Part shown: piece by piece, positions 7,297-15,806 of the stretch
Numbering within the stretch: position 1 is the stretch's first letter
How the letters are laid out: each line of letters starts with the position of its first letter
The notes under the pieces: model-generated
The model's input: only the letters and a program-made list of their open reading frames with translations
The model's database searches: none
Told to the model about the DNA's origin: nothing
Assembly (NCBI GenBank): GCA_050305635.1
Contig: JBNLFS010000013.1
Coordinates: 1-30,693 of the forward strand
Origin: Thiodiazotropha sp050305635
GTDB lineage: Bacteria > Pseudomonadota > Gammaproteobacteria > Chromatiales > Chromatiaceae
Direction of reading: 5' to 3'
DNA: 30,693 nt
Made by a program: the position numbers and the translations under genes

Positions 7297-8916
7297 TCAG
7301 TAAGGTGAGTAGGACTCCGGGATGAGGATTGTCGGCGACTGCTGGACCCGGTCGTCGGGATAGGGGAAGTCTATGGTGAAATGCAGTCCCCGGCTCTCCC
7401 GACGGCATTGTGCCGAGCGAATGATCATGTCCGCCACATCCACCAGGTTTCTCAGTTCAAGCAGATCCATGCTGACCCGGAAATTGCTGTAGTACTCCAC
7501 GATTTCCCGTTGCAGAAGGTCCACGCGCCGGCGTGCCCGCACCAGCCGTTTGTTGCTGCGGACAATTCCCACGTAGTCCCACATGAAGTGACGCAGCTCA
7601 TCCCAGTTGTGGGACACTACCACTTCCTCGTCCGGCTCGGTGACCCGGCTCTCGTCCCAGGGGGGAATGGTTGGCGGTTCGGGGGTGTTCTGCGCCAAGG
7701 TATGGATGTCCTTAGCGGCCAGATCCGCAAACACCAGGCACTCGAGCAGGGAGTTGCTGGCCATGCGATTGGCGCCATGCAGCCCGGTATAGGCGCATTC
7801 ACCGATTGCATACAGGCCCGCCACGTCGGTACGGGCCTGGTGGTCGGCCATGATCCCGCCACAGGTGTAATGGGCCGCGGGTACCACGGGGATCGGCTGA
7901 CGGGTCATATCGAAACCAAAATCGAGGCAGCGCTGGTAGATGGTGGGGAAATGCTCCTGGATGAACGCCGCGGGTTTATGACTGATATCGAGATACAGAC
8001 AGTCGGCGCCGATGCGTTTCATTTCATGGTCGATGGCCCGGGCGACGATATCCCGAGGCGCCAGTTCCTGCCGCGGATCGAAGCGCTGCATGAATCGGCT
8101 GCCGTCGGGCAGGATCAGATGTCCGCCTTCCCCACGTACCGCCTCCGAGATGAGAAAGCTCTTTGCCTCAGGGTGGTACAGGCAGGTCGGGTGAAACTGG
8201 ATGAACTCCATGTTGGCCACCCGGCAACCCGCCCGCCAGGCCATGGCAATCCCGTCTCCGGTGGATACGTCCGGGTTGCTGGTGTAGAGGTAGACCTTGC
8301 TGGCGCCACCGGTTGCCAGTACCACGAAACGGGCCTTGAAGGTCGCGACCTGGTTGTTTCTGTGATCCAGGATATAGGCTCCGTAGCACTGCTTTTGTGC
8401 CTTCAGATGGCCGCGCTCACTGGTGATCAGGTCGACTGCGATATGGTGCTCATAGATGTCGATATTCGGTCGGGACATCACCTGGGTATGCAGGGTGGTC
8501 TCGACCTCCCGGCCGGTGGCATCCGCGGCATGGATGACCCGCCGATGGGAATGGCCGCCTTCACGGGTCAGGTGATAGCCGCCGCTGCTCGCGGAACTGT
8601 CGTCACGGGTGAAGTTCACCCCGCCCTTGAGCAGCCATTCGATGTTCTGGCGACCGTTCTCGACAACCAGTTGGACAGTCTCTTCGTCACACAGGCCGGC
8701 GCCGGCGATCAGGGTGTCCTTGACGTGGGAGGCGATACTGTCCGCCTCGTCCAACACCACCGAGATACCGCCCTGGGCGTAGTAGGTGTTGGATTCCTCC
8801 AACTCTTTTTTCGATATTACGGCGATTTTCAGGCGCTCATCCAGGCGCAGTGCAAGGCTCAGGCCGGCGGCGCCACTGCCGATGATGAGAACGTCGTGGA
8901 GGTATTCGGTAGTCAT
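7297..8916 (-). CDS. nadB: L-aspartate oxidase
   Basis: The 539-residue flavoprotein oxidises L-aspartate to iminoaspartate, the first step of de novo NAD synthesis (with NadA). The FAD-binding GSGAAG loop is at residues 13-18. Family segments follow in order: YYAQGGISVV, TREGGHSHRRV, ATGGASKVY, MEFIQFHPT, AAHYTCGGI, YAIGECAYTGLHGANRMASNSLLEC. The C-terminal helical domain ends with the LELRNLVDVA region. Length matches the E. coli enzyme (540). The ATG at 8914-8916 fits the family start, but the bases upstream (AACCCCGCAAT) contain no Shine-Dalgarno sequence, so initiation may be weak or leaderless. It is divergent from rpoE, an arrangement shared with E. coli and Pseudomonas. Confidence 0.97.
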   Translation of the reverse strand: MTTEYLHDVLIIGSGAAGLSLALRLDERLKIAVISKKELEESNTYYAQGGISVVLDEADSIASHVKDTLIAGAGLCDEETVQLVVENGRQNIEWLLKGGVNFTRDDSSASSGGYHLTREGGHSHRRVIHAADATGREVETTLHTQVMSRPNIDIYEHHIAVDLITSERGHLKAQKQCYGAYILDHRNNQVATFKARFVVLATGGASKVYLYTSNPDVSTGDGIAMAWRAGCRVANMEFIQFHPTCLYHPEAKSFLISEAVRGEGGHLILPDGSRFMQRFDPRQELAPRDIVARAIDHEMKRIGADCLYLDISHKPAAFIQEHFPTIYQRCLDFGFDMTRQPIPVVPAAHYTCGGIMADHQARTDVAGLYAIGECAYTGLHGANRMASNSLLECLVFADLAAKDIHTLAQNTPEPPTIPPWDESRVTEPDEEVVVSHNWDELRHFMWDYVGIVRSNKRLVRARRRVDLLQREIVEYYSNFRVSMDLLELRNLVDVADMIIRSAQCRRESRGLHFTIDFPYPDDRVQQSPTILIPESYSPY

Positions 8917-9070
8917 ATTGCGGGGTTTGGTGGTTTATGGCGATAATGTCCTTTGTACTGGAGCCGCGCCGGGGCGTGGAGCCGTACACCTGCATCCTAG
9001 CGGAAATTGGAATCTGGTTGAACTAATGACGCCGGTAAATGATATGTATCAATGGATGTGGGATTGGCGA

Positions 9071-9097
9071 GAACTATTCCAAACCAAGACTGTCAAT
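9071..9097 (+). promoter_or_regulatory. Candidate sigma-E-type promoter of rpoE
   Basis: GAACTA (9071-9076), a 16-base spacer and TCAAT (9093-9097) resemble the extracytoplasmic sigma-E consensus (GAACTT, about 16, TCnnA). A start near 9104 would give a leader of about 40 bases before the rpoE ATG. Autoregulation of rpoE by sigma-E is established in relatives. The match is imperfect at the last -35 base and the end of the -10. Confidence 0.45.
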
Positions 9098-9143
9098 GGG
9101 ACTGTGCACTGGATGTGCCCGTCGCGAGGAGGTATCGGCCCGG

Positions 9144-9722
9144 ATGGGCGAGCGGTTAATTGATCAGGAACTCGTAGCTCGAGTCCAACAAGGTGATAAG
9201 AAGGCGTTTGACCTGCTGGTATTGAAATATCAGCAGAAGATCACCAATCTGATCTCCCGCTACATTCGTGACCCTCACGAGGTGCTGGATGTCACCCAGG
9301 AAGCCTTTATCAAGGCCTATCGGGCGATCCCCAAGTTCCGTGGTGACAGTGCTTTCTACACCTGGCTGTACCGCATTGCCATCAATACTGCGAAGAATTA
9401 CCTCGTGGCGCAGGGACGTCGTCCACCGTCGGATGACGTGGAGGCGGAAATGGCTGAACAAATGGACGTCGGCATCCGTCTAAAGGAGACAGGAACCCCT
9501 GAGAATCACGTTCTGACAGAAGAGATTTCCCAGACGGTTCAAAAGGCGATTGACGATCTGCCCGAGGATTTGCGAACCGCCATTGTTTTGAGGGAGCTCG
9601 AGGGAATGAGCTATGAAGAGATTGCGAATGCCATGGAATGTCCCGTGGGTACCGTGCGATCTCGAATCTTCCGGGCTCGGGAAGCGATTGATAAAAAACT
9701 GAGCCCATTGTTGAAACCCTAA
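9144..9722 (+). CDS. rpoE: RNA polymerase sigma-E factor (RpoE/AlgU)
   Basis: This 192-residue group IV sigma factor directs transcription of envelope-stress genes. Sigma region 2 spans about 22-92 and includes DVTQEAFIKAYR (49-60) and FYTWLYRIAINTAKN. Region 4 spans about 130-185 with the helix-turn-helix EGMSYEEIANAMECPVGTVR. E. coli RpoE has 191 residues and starts nearly identically, which supports the ATG at 9144. AGGAGG at 9127-9132 lies 11 bases upstream, slightly long. The frame is open further upstream to 9039, but the extra 35 residues have no counterpart in the family and would overlap the likely promoter. It heads the operon rpoE-rseA-rseB-rseC-mucD. Confidence 0.97.
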   Translation: MGERLIDQELVARVQQGDKKAFDLLVLKYQQKITNLISRYIRDPHEVLDVTQEAFIKAYRAIPKFRGDSAFYTWLYRIAINTAKNYLVAQGRRPPSDDVEAEMAEQMDVGIRLKETGTPENHVLTEEISQTVQKAIDDLPEDLRTAIVLRELEGMSYEEIANAMECPVGTVRSRIFRAREAIDKKLSPLLKP

Positions 9723-9739
9723 ACGTCAGGCATCGAAAA

Positions 9740-10312
9740 ATGACTGAGCAAGAGCTTGAAAGACTATCCGCACTAGTGGATGACGAGATTCCATTGAGCG
9801 AAATACCAATGGAAATCAAAAAGTTATCAATTAATACATCAAGCCGCGAACTATGGTCCCACTATCATCTGATCGGTGATGTCATGCGCGGTGAAACCGG
9901 CGGGCGGGTTGCGCCGGGTCTGGCTCAGGCGATCAGCGAACGTATCCAGGACGAACCCGTCGTGATTGCTCCGGCCTCACTCCGGCGTCACTCTGCAAAA
10001 CGTCGCCACGCCTACACCGGGGTGGCGGTTGCCGCGTCATTGGCCGCGGCAGCGGTCGTGATGGTGCCGCAGATGATCAATCCCGAAGGTTCCGACATGC
10101 CCCAGCAGAACCTGGCGGCCACCCAGGCTGCAACGCCCCAAACCCTGTATGTGGCGGATAACGGCACCCGCTGGGAAATGCTCAAGAAGCCCAAAGTGGA
10201 ATCACGACTCAATGCCTACCTGGTCAATCACCAGGAGTTGTCTCCGACGAACAATATGAAGGGCATCATGCCGTTTGCCAATTTCGTCAGTTACGATGAA
10301 AACAAGCAGTAG
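9740..10312 (+). CDS. rseA: Anti-sigma-E factor RseA/MucA
   Basis: The 190-residue single-pass membrane protein holds RpoE inactive at the inner membrane. The N-terminal cytoplasmic anti-sigma domain (about 3-80) begins with ERLSALVDDEI and has the LWSHYHLIGDVMRGE helix. A transmembrane helix lies at about 93-111. The periplasmic part contains the conserved RseA C-terminal segment around residues 143-185 (TRWEMLKKP, HQELSPTNN, MPFANFVSYD), which in relatives binds RseB. Under stress, regulated proteolysis by DegS and RseP (not in this window) would release sigma-E. It follows rpoE by 17 bases; its stop overlaps the next start by one base. Confidence 0.93.
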   Translation: MTEQELERLSALVDDEIPLSEIPMEIKKLSINTSSRELWSHYHLIGDVMRGETGGRVAPGLAQAISERIQDEPVVIAPASLRRHSAKRRHAYTGVAVAASLAAAAVVMVPQMINPEGSDMPQQNLAATQAATPQTLYVADNGTRWEMLKKPKVESRLNAYLVNHQELSPTNNMKGIMPFANFVSYDENKQ

Positions 10313-11325
10313 TGGATAGTTCGCGGATGAGTGTACTGTCAACGCACGGGGTTATTGGCCGTCTCCTGATCAGCAGTCTGATATTGATGACTGTCGTGCC
10401 CCGGTTGCAGGCGGAAGAGGAGCGCACCGCCAAGCAGTGGCTGGAACGTATGATGGAGGCGGTTCAGAAACTCAATTACCAGGGTACCTTCGTGTTCCTG
10501 CATGACAATCAGTTGGAGATCATGAAGATTGCCCACGCGGTCGATGGGGATCGGGTTCGCGAGAGTCTGGTCTCCCTGAACGGCACGCCCCGGGAGGTGA
10601 TCCGGGATGATGAATCGGTGACCTGTGTCCTGCCGGAGGCCAATGAAGTCTCCATCGATCGGCGTTCCCCCAGTTCCAAGTTTCTCAACATTCTCCCCGA
10701 GGATCTTCAGCAGCTCGAGGCGCATTACACCTTCCGCAAGGCCGGACAGACCCGCATGACCGATCGACCCGCCCAGGTCGTGATGATCATGCCCAACGAC
10801 CGCCTGCGATACGGTTATCGGTTCTATCTCGACATCGCTAGTGGGCTGCCCCTGAAGTCGGATCTGATGAATGAGCAGGCGGAACCGGTGGAGCAGACCC
10901 TGTTCACGGATCTGCAGATCGGAGTGGCCGAGATCGGTGATATCCACAAACGGGAATCGCTGTACACCTACCGCCTGAAGAGCCATGAGGGGGAGCGTGT
11001 CGACCTCGCAGAATCCTCCGGCAGTCGTTGGCATTTCACCCGACTGCCTCCGGGATTCCGCCTGAGTATGCAGCATCTGCTGCACGATGCCGGACACGAA
11101 ACCCCGATCGAGCAGTATGTCTTCAGCGATGGCCTGGGCTCCCTGTCGGTATTTGTCGAGCCGGAATCCCGCGATGAGGCCTTCAGCGGAGTATCCCGTC
11201 TCGGCGCGGTCAACGCCTGGGGAGGACAGGTGCAAGGTTACCAGGTGACCGCGGTGGGAGAGGTGCCTGCAGTGACCATTCTTGGCGTTGTACAGGGTAT
11301 GCAGCTCAATCCCACCCATGATTGA
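10312..11325 (+). CDS. rseB: Sigma-E regulatory protein RseB/MucB
   Basis: This periplasmic protein of 337 residues binds RseA and shields it from DegS until lipopolysaccharide or lipoprotein signals accumulate. A signal peptide ends at about LQA|EEER. The MucB/RseB lipoprotein-like fold follows (QWLERMM, NYQGTFVF, RESLVSLNG, RYGYRFYLD), then the smaller C-terminal domain (FTRLPPGF, YVFSDGLGSLSVFVE). Two starts are possible: GTG at 10312, overlapping the rseA stop by one base, and ATG at 10327. Neither has a good ribosome site. The overlap favours coupling from the GTG, but the ATG also gives a normal signal peptide. Confidence 0.93.
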   Translation: MDSSRMSVLSTHGVIGRLLISSLILMTVVPRLQAEEERTAKQWLERMMEAVQKLNYQGTFVFLHDNQLEIMKIAHAVDGDRVRESLVSLNGTPREVIRDDESVTCVLPEANEVSIDRRSPSSKFLNILPEDLQQLEAHYTFRKAGQTRMTDRPAQVVMIMPNDRLRYGYRFYLDIASGLPLKSDLMNEQAEPVEQTLFTDLQIGVAEIGDIHKRESLYTYRLKSHEGERVDLAESSGSRWHFTRLPPGFRLSMQHLLHDAGHETPIEQYVFSDGLGSLSVFVEPESRDEAFSGVSRLGAVNAWGGQVQGYQVTAVGEVPAVTILGVVQGMQLNPTHD

Positions 11326-11788
11326 GGAGAGTGCCCGGGTTCTTCGTGTCGAGGCGGGTTTTGCGGTGGTCGAAACCCGGCAACGGGCCGCCTGCGGTTC
11401 CTGTCAGAGTTCCGGCAGTTGCAGCACATCCGTGCTGGCGGGTCTGTTTAAACGTCATGATAACGAGTTGCGTGTCCTGAACTCACTGGATGTCCACCCC
11501 GGTGAAGAGGTGATCATCGGTGTCCAGGAACAGGCTTTGGTAAAGCTTTCCCTGCTGGCTTACCTGATGCCGATTATGGGCATGATCGCCGGGGCGATCG
11601 TCACAGACCGGTGGGTCCGTGACTACCTCAGCATGAGCGGAGAACTGCCTCAGATCATTGGCGGGATAATGGGACTGGCGGGCGGATTCTGGTTGCTGCA
11701 GCGCTTCTCCCGTAGCAGACATAATGACCCTGAATATCAGGCGGTTATCCTTCGTCGGGCCCCTCGCACCAGAGTGGGTTTTATCTGA
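11318..11788 (+). CDS. rseC: SoxR-reducing system / sigma-E regulator RseC/MucC
   Basis: The 156-residue protein has an N-terminal domain with a cysteine cluster (C26, C29, C35 in ACGSCQSSGSCS), two transmembrane helices (about 76-96 and 111-128) and a short basic tail. This is the RseC/MucC layout; E. coli RseC has 159 residues. Its role is poorly defined: a mild positive effect on sigma-E activity and, in E. coli, participation in the Rsx-RseC complex that keeps SoxR reduced. The ATG at 11318 overlaps the end of rseB by 8 bases, and the frame extends upstream only within rseB, so this start is preferred. Confidence 0.9.
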   Translation: MIEESARVLRVEAGFAVVETRQRAACGSCQSSGSCSTSVLAGLFKRHDNELRVLNSLDVHPGEEVIIGVQEQALVKLSLLAYLMPIMGMIAGAIVTDRWVRDYLSMSGELPQIIGGIMGLAGGFWLLQRFSRSRHNDPEYQAVILRRAPRTRVGFI

Positions 11789-11884
11789 ACCGGTTCGGCG
11801 ATGCTGTTTACTCTGCTTCCGTATCACCCCAATGCCCTAGTGACCCCGGGTTCCGCACACACCATTCCCTTAGGGAGTTGATTC

Positions 11885-13321
11885 ATGAGACATGCGAATA
11901 ATTGGACTCAAATCGTGCTACTGATCTGCCTGGGTTGGCTGTGGACGATGCCGGTACGTGCGATGGAGCTACCGGACTTCGCGGACCTTGCGGAGCAGAA
12001 TGCACCGGCCGTGGTGAATATCAGCACCAAGCACACCGCCACGGGGCGGGGCATGATGCCTTTCAATGTACCGGACTTGCAGGATCTGCCCGAAGACAGT
12101 CCGTTGAGTGACCTGATGCGGCGTTTTTTCGGCAACCACGGCTTTCGCATGCCGGACGGCGAGGCTGAAAAACAGTCACTGGGTTCCGGATTTATCATTT
12201 CGCAGGATGGCTACATCCTGACCAACGATCATGTGGTGGACGATGCGGATGAAATCCTGGTCCGCATGAACGATCGACGTGAATTTGTCGCCGATGTCGT
12301 GGGCCGGGATGATCGGAGTGATATCGCGCTGATCAAAATCAATGCCCGTGATCTCCCTGTGGTGACCATCGGCGATTCCGAAGCGCTTCGGGTCGGTGAA
12401 TGGGTGCTGGCCATCGGTTCTCCGTTTGGCTTCGATCATTCGGTCACCGCGGGCATCGTCAGTGCTAAGGGACGCAGTCTGCCGAGTGAGAACTATGTGC
12501 CTTTCATACAGACGGATGTGGCGATCAATCCCGGTAATTCCGGTGGTCCCCTGTTCAATATGCAAGGTGAAGTGGTTGGGGTGAATTCCCAGATCTACAG
12601 CCGTTCGGGCGGGTTCATGGGGCTCTCCTTCGCCATACCCATCGAAATGGCGATGAATGTGGCGAATCAGTTGAAAACCCGGGGACATGTCACCCGAGGC
12701 TGGCTGGGTGTTTTGATCCAGGATGTGACCAGCGATCTGGCTGAGAGCTTCGGCATGGATCAGCCCCGAGGCGCTTTGATTGCCCGGGTATTGCCCGACA
12801 GCCCGTCCGAGGCCGCCGGCGTCAAGGTTGGGGACGTGATTCTGGCGTTCAATGGCGTGCCGATCACTACTTCATCGGAACTACCGCCTTTGGTGGGAAG
12901 GAGTGATGTCAACGAGGCCAGTGAACTGGAAATACTGCGCAACGGCAAGATCATGAAAATCCGGGTGAATATTGGAGAACTGCCGGATCAGGAACCGCTT
13001 GCGACTGCACCCAAACCCGCTCCCAGGGTCTCCGAGAATCGCCTTGGGATGATGGTCTCCGATATTCCCGACCCGGTGAGGGAACAGCTCAGTCTGCCTG
13101 CCGGCAAAGGTGTACTGGTGGACTCGGTGAGCGGGCAGGCGGCCCGCGAGGCGGGTGTTCAACCCGGTGATGTCATTGCCATGGTGAACAACACAGATGT
13201 GGAAAATGTGGATCAGTTCAATAAGTTGATCAAAAAGCTGCCGGCCGACAAAACCGTGGCCTTGCTGGTCTACCGGGAATCAGGGCCGATCTTTCTCGCA
13301 CTCAGGGTACCTGCCGGTTGA
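11885..13321 (+). CDS. mucD: Periplasmic serine protease MucD (DegP/HtrA family)
   Basis: The 478-residue protease-chaperone degrades misfolded envelope proteins. A signal peptide (about 1-26, ending VRA) is followed by the trypsin-like domain with the catalytic triad H116 (TNDHVV), D146 (DRSDIALI) and S219 (NPGNSGGPLF). Two PDZ domains follow, one starting around 260 (GWLGVLIQDV) and one around 375-478 (GVLVDSVSGQAAREAGVQPGDVI). The 96-base gap after rseC has no clear terminator, so mucD is probably read from the rpoE operon, as in Pseudomonas. A GGGAG ribosome site lies about 8 bases before the ATG. The Q-linker region found in E. coli DegP is short, closer to MucD/DegQ. Confidence 0.96.
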   Translation: MRHANNWTQIVLLICLGWLWTMPVRAMELPDFADLAEQNAPAVVNISTKHTATGRGMMPFNVPDLQDLPEDSPLSDLMRRFFGNHGFRMPDGEAEKQSLGSGFIISQDGYILTNDHVVDDADEILVRMNDRREFVADVVGRDDRSDIALIKINARDLPVVTIGDSEALRVGEWVLAIGSPFGFDHSVTAGIVSAKGRSLPSENYVPFIQTDVAINPGNSGGPLFNMQGEVVGVNSQIYSRSGGFMGLSFAIPIEMAMNVANQLKTRGHVTRGWLGVLIQDVTSDLAESFGMDQPRGALIARVLPDSPSEAAGVKVGDVILAFNGVPITTSSELPPLVGRSDVNEASELEILRNGKIMKIRVNIGELPDQEPLATAPKPAPRVSENRLGMMVSDIPDPVREQLSLPAGKGVLVDSVSGQAAREAGVQPGDVIAMVNNTDVENVDQFNKLIKKLPADKTVALLVYRESGPIFLALRVPAG

Positions 13322-13366
13322 CTCCAGAACGAATCGGTCGGGTGAAGCATTGCGAGTAACAGCACC

Positions 13367-13606
13367 TTGAAACTCACCCTCTACCACCGGGACGGATGCC
13401 ATCTTTGCGAGGACATGCGGGATGCTCTGATCGAGTACATGGAGACTTTCGACCTTGAGGTCAATGAAGTCGATATCGATCAGGATTCAGCGCTCAAGAC
13501 CGTGTATGGTCACCGGATTCCCTTATTGCTGGATGAATCTGGGGCTTGTCTGAGCGAGTATTACCTTGATCCAAAACAGCTTCTGAGCTATTTGCAAGGC
13601 TCATGA
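13367..13606 (+). CDS. Glutaredoxin-like thiol-disulfide protein (DUF836 type)
   Basis: This 79-residue thioredoxin-fold protein has the redox motif CHLC at residues 11-14 (after the first strand LTLYHRDG) and the cis-proline segment RIPLLL (50-55). Small proteins of this class occur widely in gammaproteobacteria; the physiological substrate is not known. The only usable start in frame before the conserved first strand is TTG at 13367, because a TAA stop lies closely upstream; the ribosome site is weak. It lies 45 bases after mucD on the same strand and is probably the last gene of that operon. Confidence 0.85.
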   Translation: MKLTLYHRDGCHLCEDMRDALIEYMETFDLEVNEVDIDQDSALKTVYGHRIPLLLDESGACLSEYYLDPKQLLSYLQGS

Positions 13607-13778
13607 TTTGGTATGATTCCCCGGATGAGTCGCGCACGGAATTTGTCGGGACGACCCGCAGGCCAGATCCTCGGCGGCGAATCGTCATTTGTGACTCAGA
13701 GAACGGCTCGTCGCCGGCTGACCCATCGATGATGGATGGACGCAGACCGAGCCGGATTTGTGGTAACAAAGAATCGTT
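13607..13778 (+). ncRNA. Structured intergenic region, possible small RNA
   Basis: No gene is encoded between the glutaredoxin-like gene and lepA. The region can form a 9-bp stem with one G-U pair (13672-13680 with 13708-13716), a perfect 5-bp hairpin with a 3-base loop (13723-13735), and it ends directly at the terminator at 13779. A TATGAT box at 13612-13617 could be a -10 element, but no good -35 accompanies it. At least six GGA triplets occur, a feature of CsrA/RsmA-titrating RNAs, but I see no conserved GGA-in-loop array. It could equally be an operon trailer. Confidence 0.3.
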
Positions 13779-13812
13779 GAAGCGCCCCTATCCGGGGCGT
13801 TTCTCTTTTTTC
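13779..13812 (+). terminator. Rho-independent terminator before lepA
   Basis: GAAGCGCCCC (13779-13788), loop TATCC and GGGGCGTTTC (13794-13803) form a 10-bp stem with one G-U pair, followed by TCTTTTTT. It ends about 20 bases before the lepA ATG, so it closes the upstream unit and lepA needs a promoter overlapping it. TAGAAT at 13816-13821 may be the lepA -10 box, which would leave only a very short leader. Confidence 0.85.
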
Positions 13813-13831
13813 GGGTAGAATCAAGAGCGCT

Positions 13832-15637
13832 ATGGCTGACCTGCATCATATTCGTAATTTTTCCATCATCGCGCATATCGATCATGGCAAATCCACTATT
13901 GCGGACCGGTTCATACAGACCTGTGGCGGGTTGAGCGATCGGGAGATGGCCGATCAGGTCTGCGACTCGATGGATCTGGAACGTGAGCGGGGCATCACCA
14001 TCAAGGCCCAGAGCGTGACCCTCGACTATCACGCCCAGGATGGACAGACCTATCAGCTCAACTTCATCGATACCCCCGGGCACGTGGATTTTTCCTACGA
14101 AGTCTCCCGCTCACTGGCGGCTTGTGAAGGCGCCCTGCTGGTGGTGGATGCGGCTCAGGGTGTGGAAGCGCAGAGTGTGGCCAATTGCTATACCGCGATC
14201 GAACAGGGGTTGGAGGTGCTGCCGGTACTCAACAAGATCGATCTACCGTCCGCGGAGCCGGAACGGGTGATTCAAGAGATCGAGGAGATCATCGGTCTGG
14301 ATGCCTCGCATGCCATACGGGTCAGCGCCAAAACGGGCTTAGGCATCGGTGAACTCCTGGAGCAGCTGGTTGCCACGATTCCCGCACCGGCGGGGGACTC
14401 CGGAGCGCCGCTTCAGGCTCTGATTATCGACTCCTGGTTCGACTCCTATGTCGGGGTGATCTCCCTGATCCGGGTGATGAACGGTACGATCAAGCCCAAG
14501 GACAAGATGCGGGTGATGTCCACCGGACGGGTATTCCAGGTCGAAAAAGTAGGTGTGTTCACCCCCAAGCAGCTCGACAGACCCCAATTGCGGGCCGGTG
14601 AAGTCGGATATGTGATTGCCGGCATCAAGGAGATCGACGGTGCTCCGGTGGGCGACACCATCACCCTTGAAAACCGCCAGGCTGACAAGGCGCTGCCAGG
14701 GTTCAAGGAGATGCATCCGAGGGTTTTTTCGGGACTCTACCCAGTCAGCTCCGACGATTACGAAGACCTGCGTGACGCGCTGCAGAAACTCCGCCTAAAT
14801 GATGCCGCCCTGCATTATGAACCGGAGGTCTCCCAGGCGCTGGGCTTCGGTTTTCGCTGCGGTTTCCTGGGCATGCTGCACATGGAGATCGTGCAGGAGC
14901 GTTTGGAGCGGGAATACGATCTCGATCTGATCACCACCGCACCCTCGGTGGTCTATGAAATCGTAAAAACCGACGGTGAGGTCACGCATATCGAAAATCC
15001 GGCGGCACTCCCCGATCCCGCCAAACTGCAGGAGGTGCGCGAGCCGATCATCGTAGCCACCATCCTGGTGCCCCAGGACTATCTGGGAAACGTAATCAAT
15101 TTGTGTATCGAAAAGCGCGGCACGCAGAAAAATCTGCAGTACCTGGCTGGGCAGGTGCAGCTCAGTTACGAATTGCCCATGAATGAGGTGGTGCTGGACT
15201 TTTTTGATCGGCTGAAATCGGTCAGCCGGGGATACGCCTCGTTTGAATACGAATTCACCCGTTTTCAGGCCGCCCCCCTGGTGAAACTGGATATTCTCAT
15301 CAACGGGGAGCGGGTCGATGCCCTGTCATTGATCGTGCATCGGGATCAGGCTCCGTTCCGCGGGCGCGACCTGACCTCGAAGATGAAAGAACTGATTCCC
15401 CGGCAGATGTTCGAAGTGGCTATACAGGCGGCGATCGGTAGCAAGATTATTGCCCGCACAACGGTCAAGGCGCTGCGTAAAAACGTCACCGCCAAGTGCT
15501 ACGGGGGTGATATCACCCGCAAGCGTAAACTGCTGGAGAAGCAGAAAGCGGGTAAAAAACGCATGAAACAGGTCGGCAAGGTCGAGATACCGCAGGATGC
15601 GTTCCTTGCCGTACTTCAGGTGGGTAAGGATAATTAG
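13832..15637 (+). CDS. lepA: Elongation factor 4 (LepA)
   Basis: The 601-residue translational GTPase acts on stalled or mistranslocated ribosomes. GTP-binding motifs are AHIDHGKST (14-22), the RGITIKAQ switch region (53-60), DTPGH (80-84) and NKID (134-137). The EF-G-like domains II, III and V follow, then the LepA-specific C-terminal domain, recognisable by GGDITRKRKLLEKQK near residue 555. Length is as expected (about 599). The ribosome site is weak (AAGAG). The gene starts about 20 bases after the terminator of the previous operon and leads the lepA-lepB-DUF4845-rnc-era-recO-pdxJ block. Confidence 0.98.
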   Translation: MADLHHIRNFSIIAHIDHGKSTIADRFIQTCGGLSDREMADQVCDSMDLERERGITIKAQSVTLDYHAQDGQTYQLNFIDTPGHVDFSYEVSRSLAACEGALLVVDAAQGVEAQSVANCYTAIEQGLEVLPVLNKIDLPSAEPERVIQEIEEIIGLDASHAIRVSAKTGLGIGELLEQLVATIPAPAGDSGAPLQALIIDSWFDSYVGVISLIRVMNGTIKPKDKMRVMSTGRVFQVEKVGVFTPKQLDRPQLRAGEVGYVIAGIKEIDGAPVGDTITLENRQADKALPGFKEMHPRVFSGLYPVSSDDYEDLRDALQKLRLNDAALHYEPEVSQALGFGFRCGFLGMLHMEIVQERLEREYDLDLITTAPSVVYEIVKTDGEVTHIENPAALPDPAKLQEVREPIIVATILVPQDYLGNVINLCIEKRGTQKNLQYLAGQVQLSYELPMNEVVLDFFDRLKSVSRGYASFEYEFTRFQAAPLVKLDILINGERVDALSLIVHRDQAPFRGRDLTSKMKELIPRQMFEVAIQAAIGSKIIARTTVKALRKNVTAKCYGGDITRKRKLLEKQKAGKKRMKQVGKVEIPQDAFLAVLQVGKDN

Positions 15638-15806
15638 CAGGCTGTGGTATGGGCTGTCAGTTGACCCGGATGGGTTATCAGGTTTCGCTGGACAGTAGAG
15701 ATCGGACCCTACGAAGGTGGAATGGCGGCGAACCCTCAATGGGGCGGAGACGGTACGACATGCACAATCACAACGGTACGCAAGCATCAGAGGAAGCGGT
15801 TAAACC

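Noticed and set aside
7381..8946. Open frame of 521 codons on the + strand opposite nadB
   Set aside because: It is fully antisense to a convincing nadB, with composition typical of a shadow frame in GC-rich DNA, and has no domain I recognise.
9039..9143. N-terminal extension of rpoE with a CxxC pair
   Set aside because: It would add 35 residues not found in the family, overlaps the likely promoter, and the start at 9144 has an AGGAGG.
10339..11319. Open frame of 326 codons on the - strand
   Set aside because: It is the mirror of rseB over nearly its full length; a shadow.
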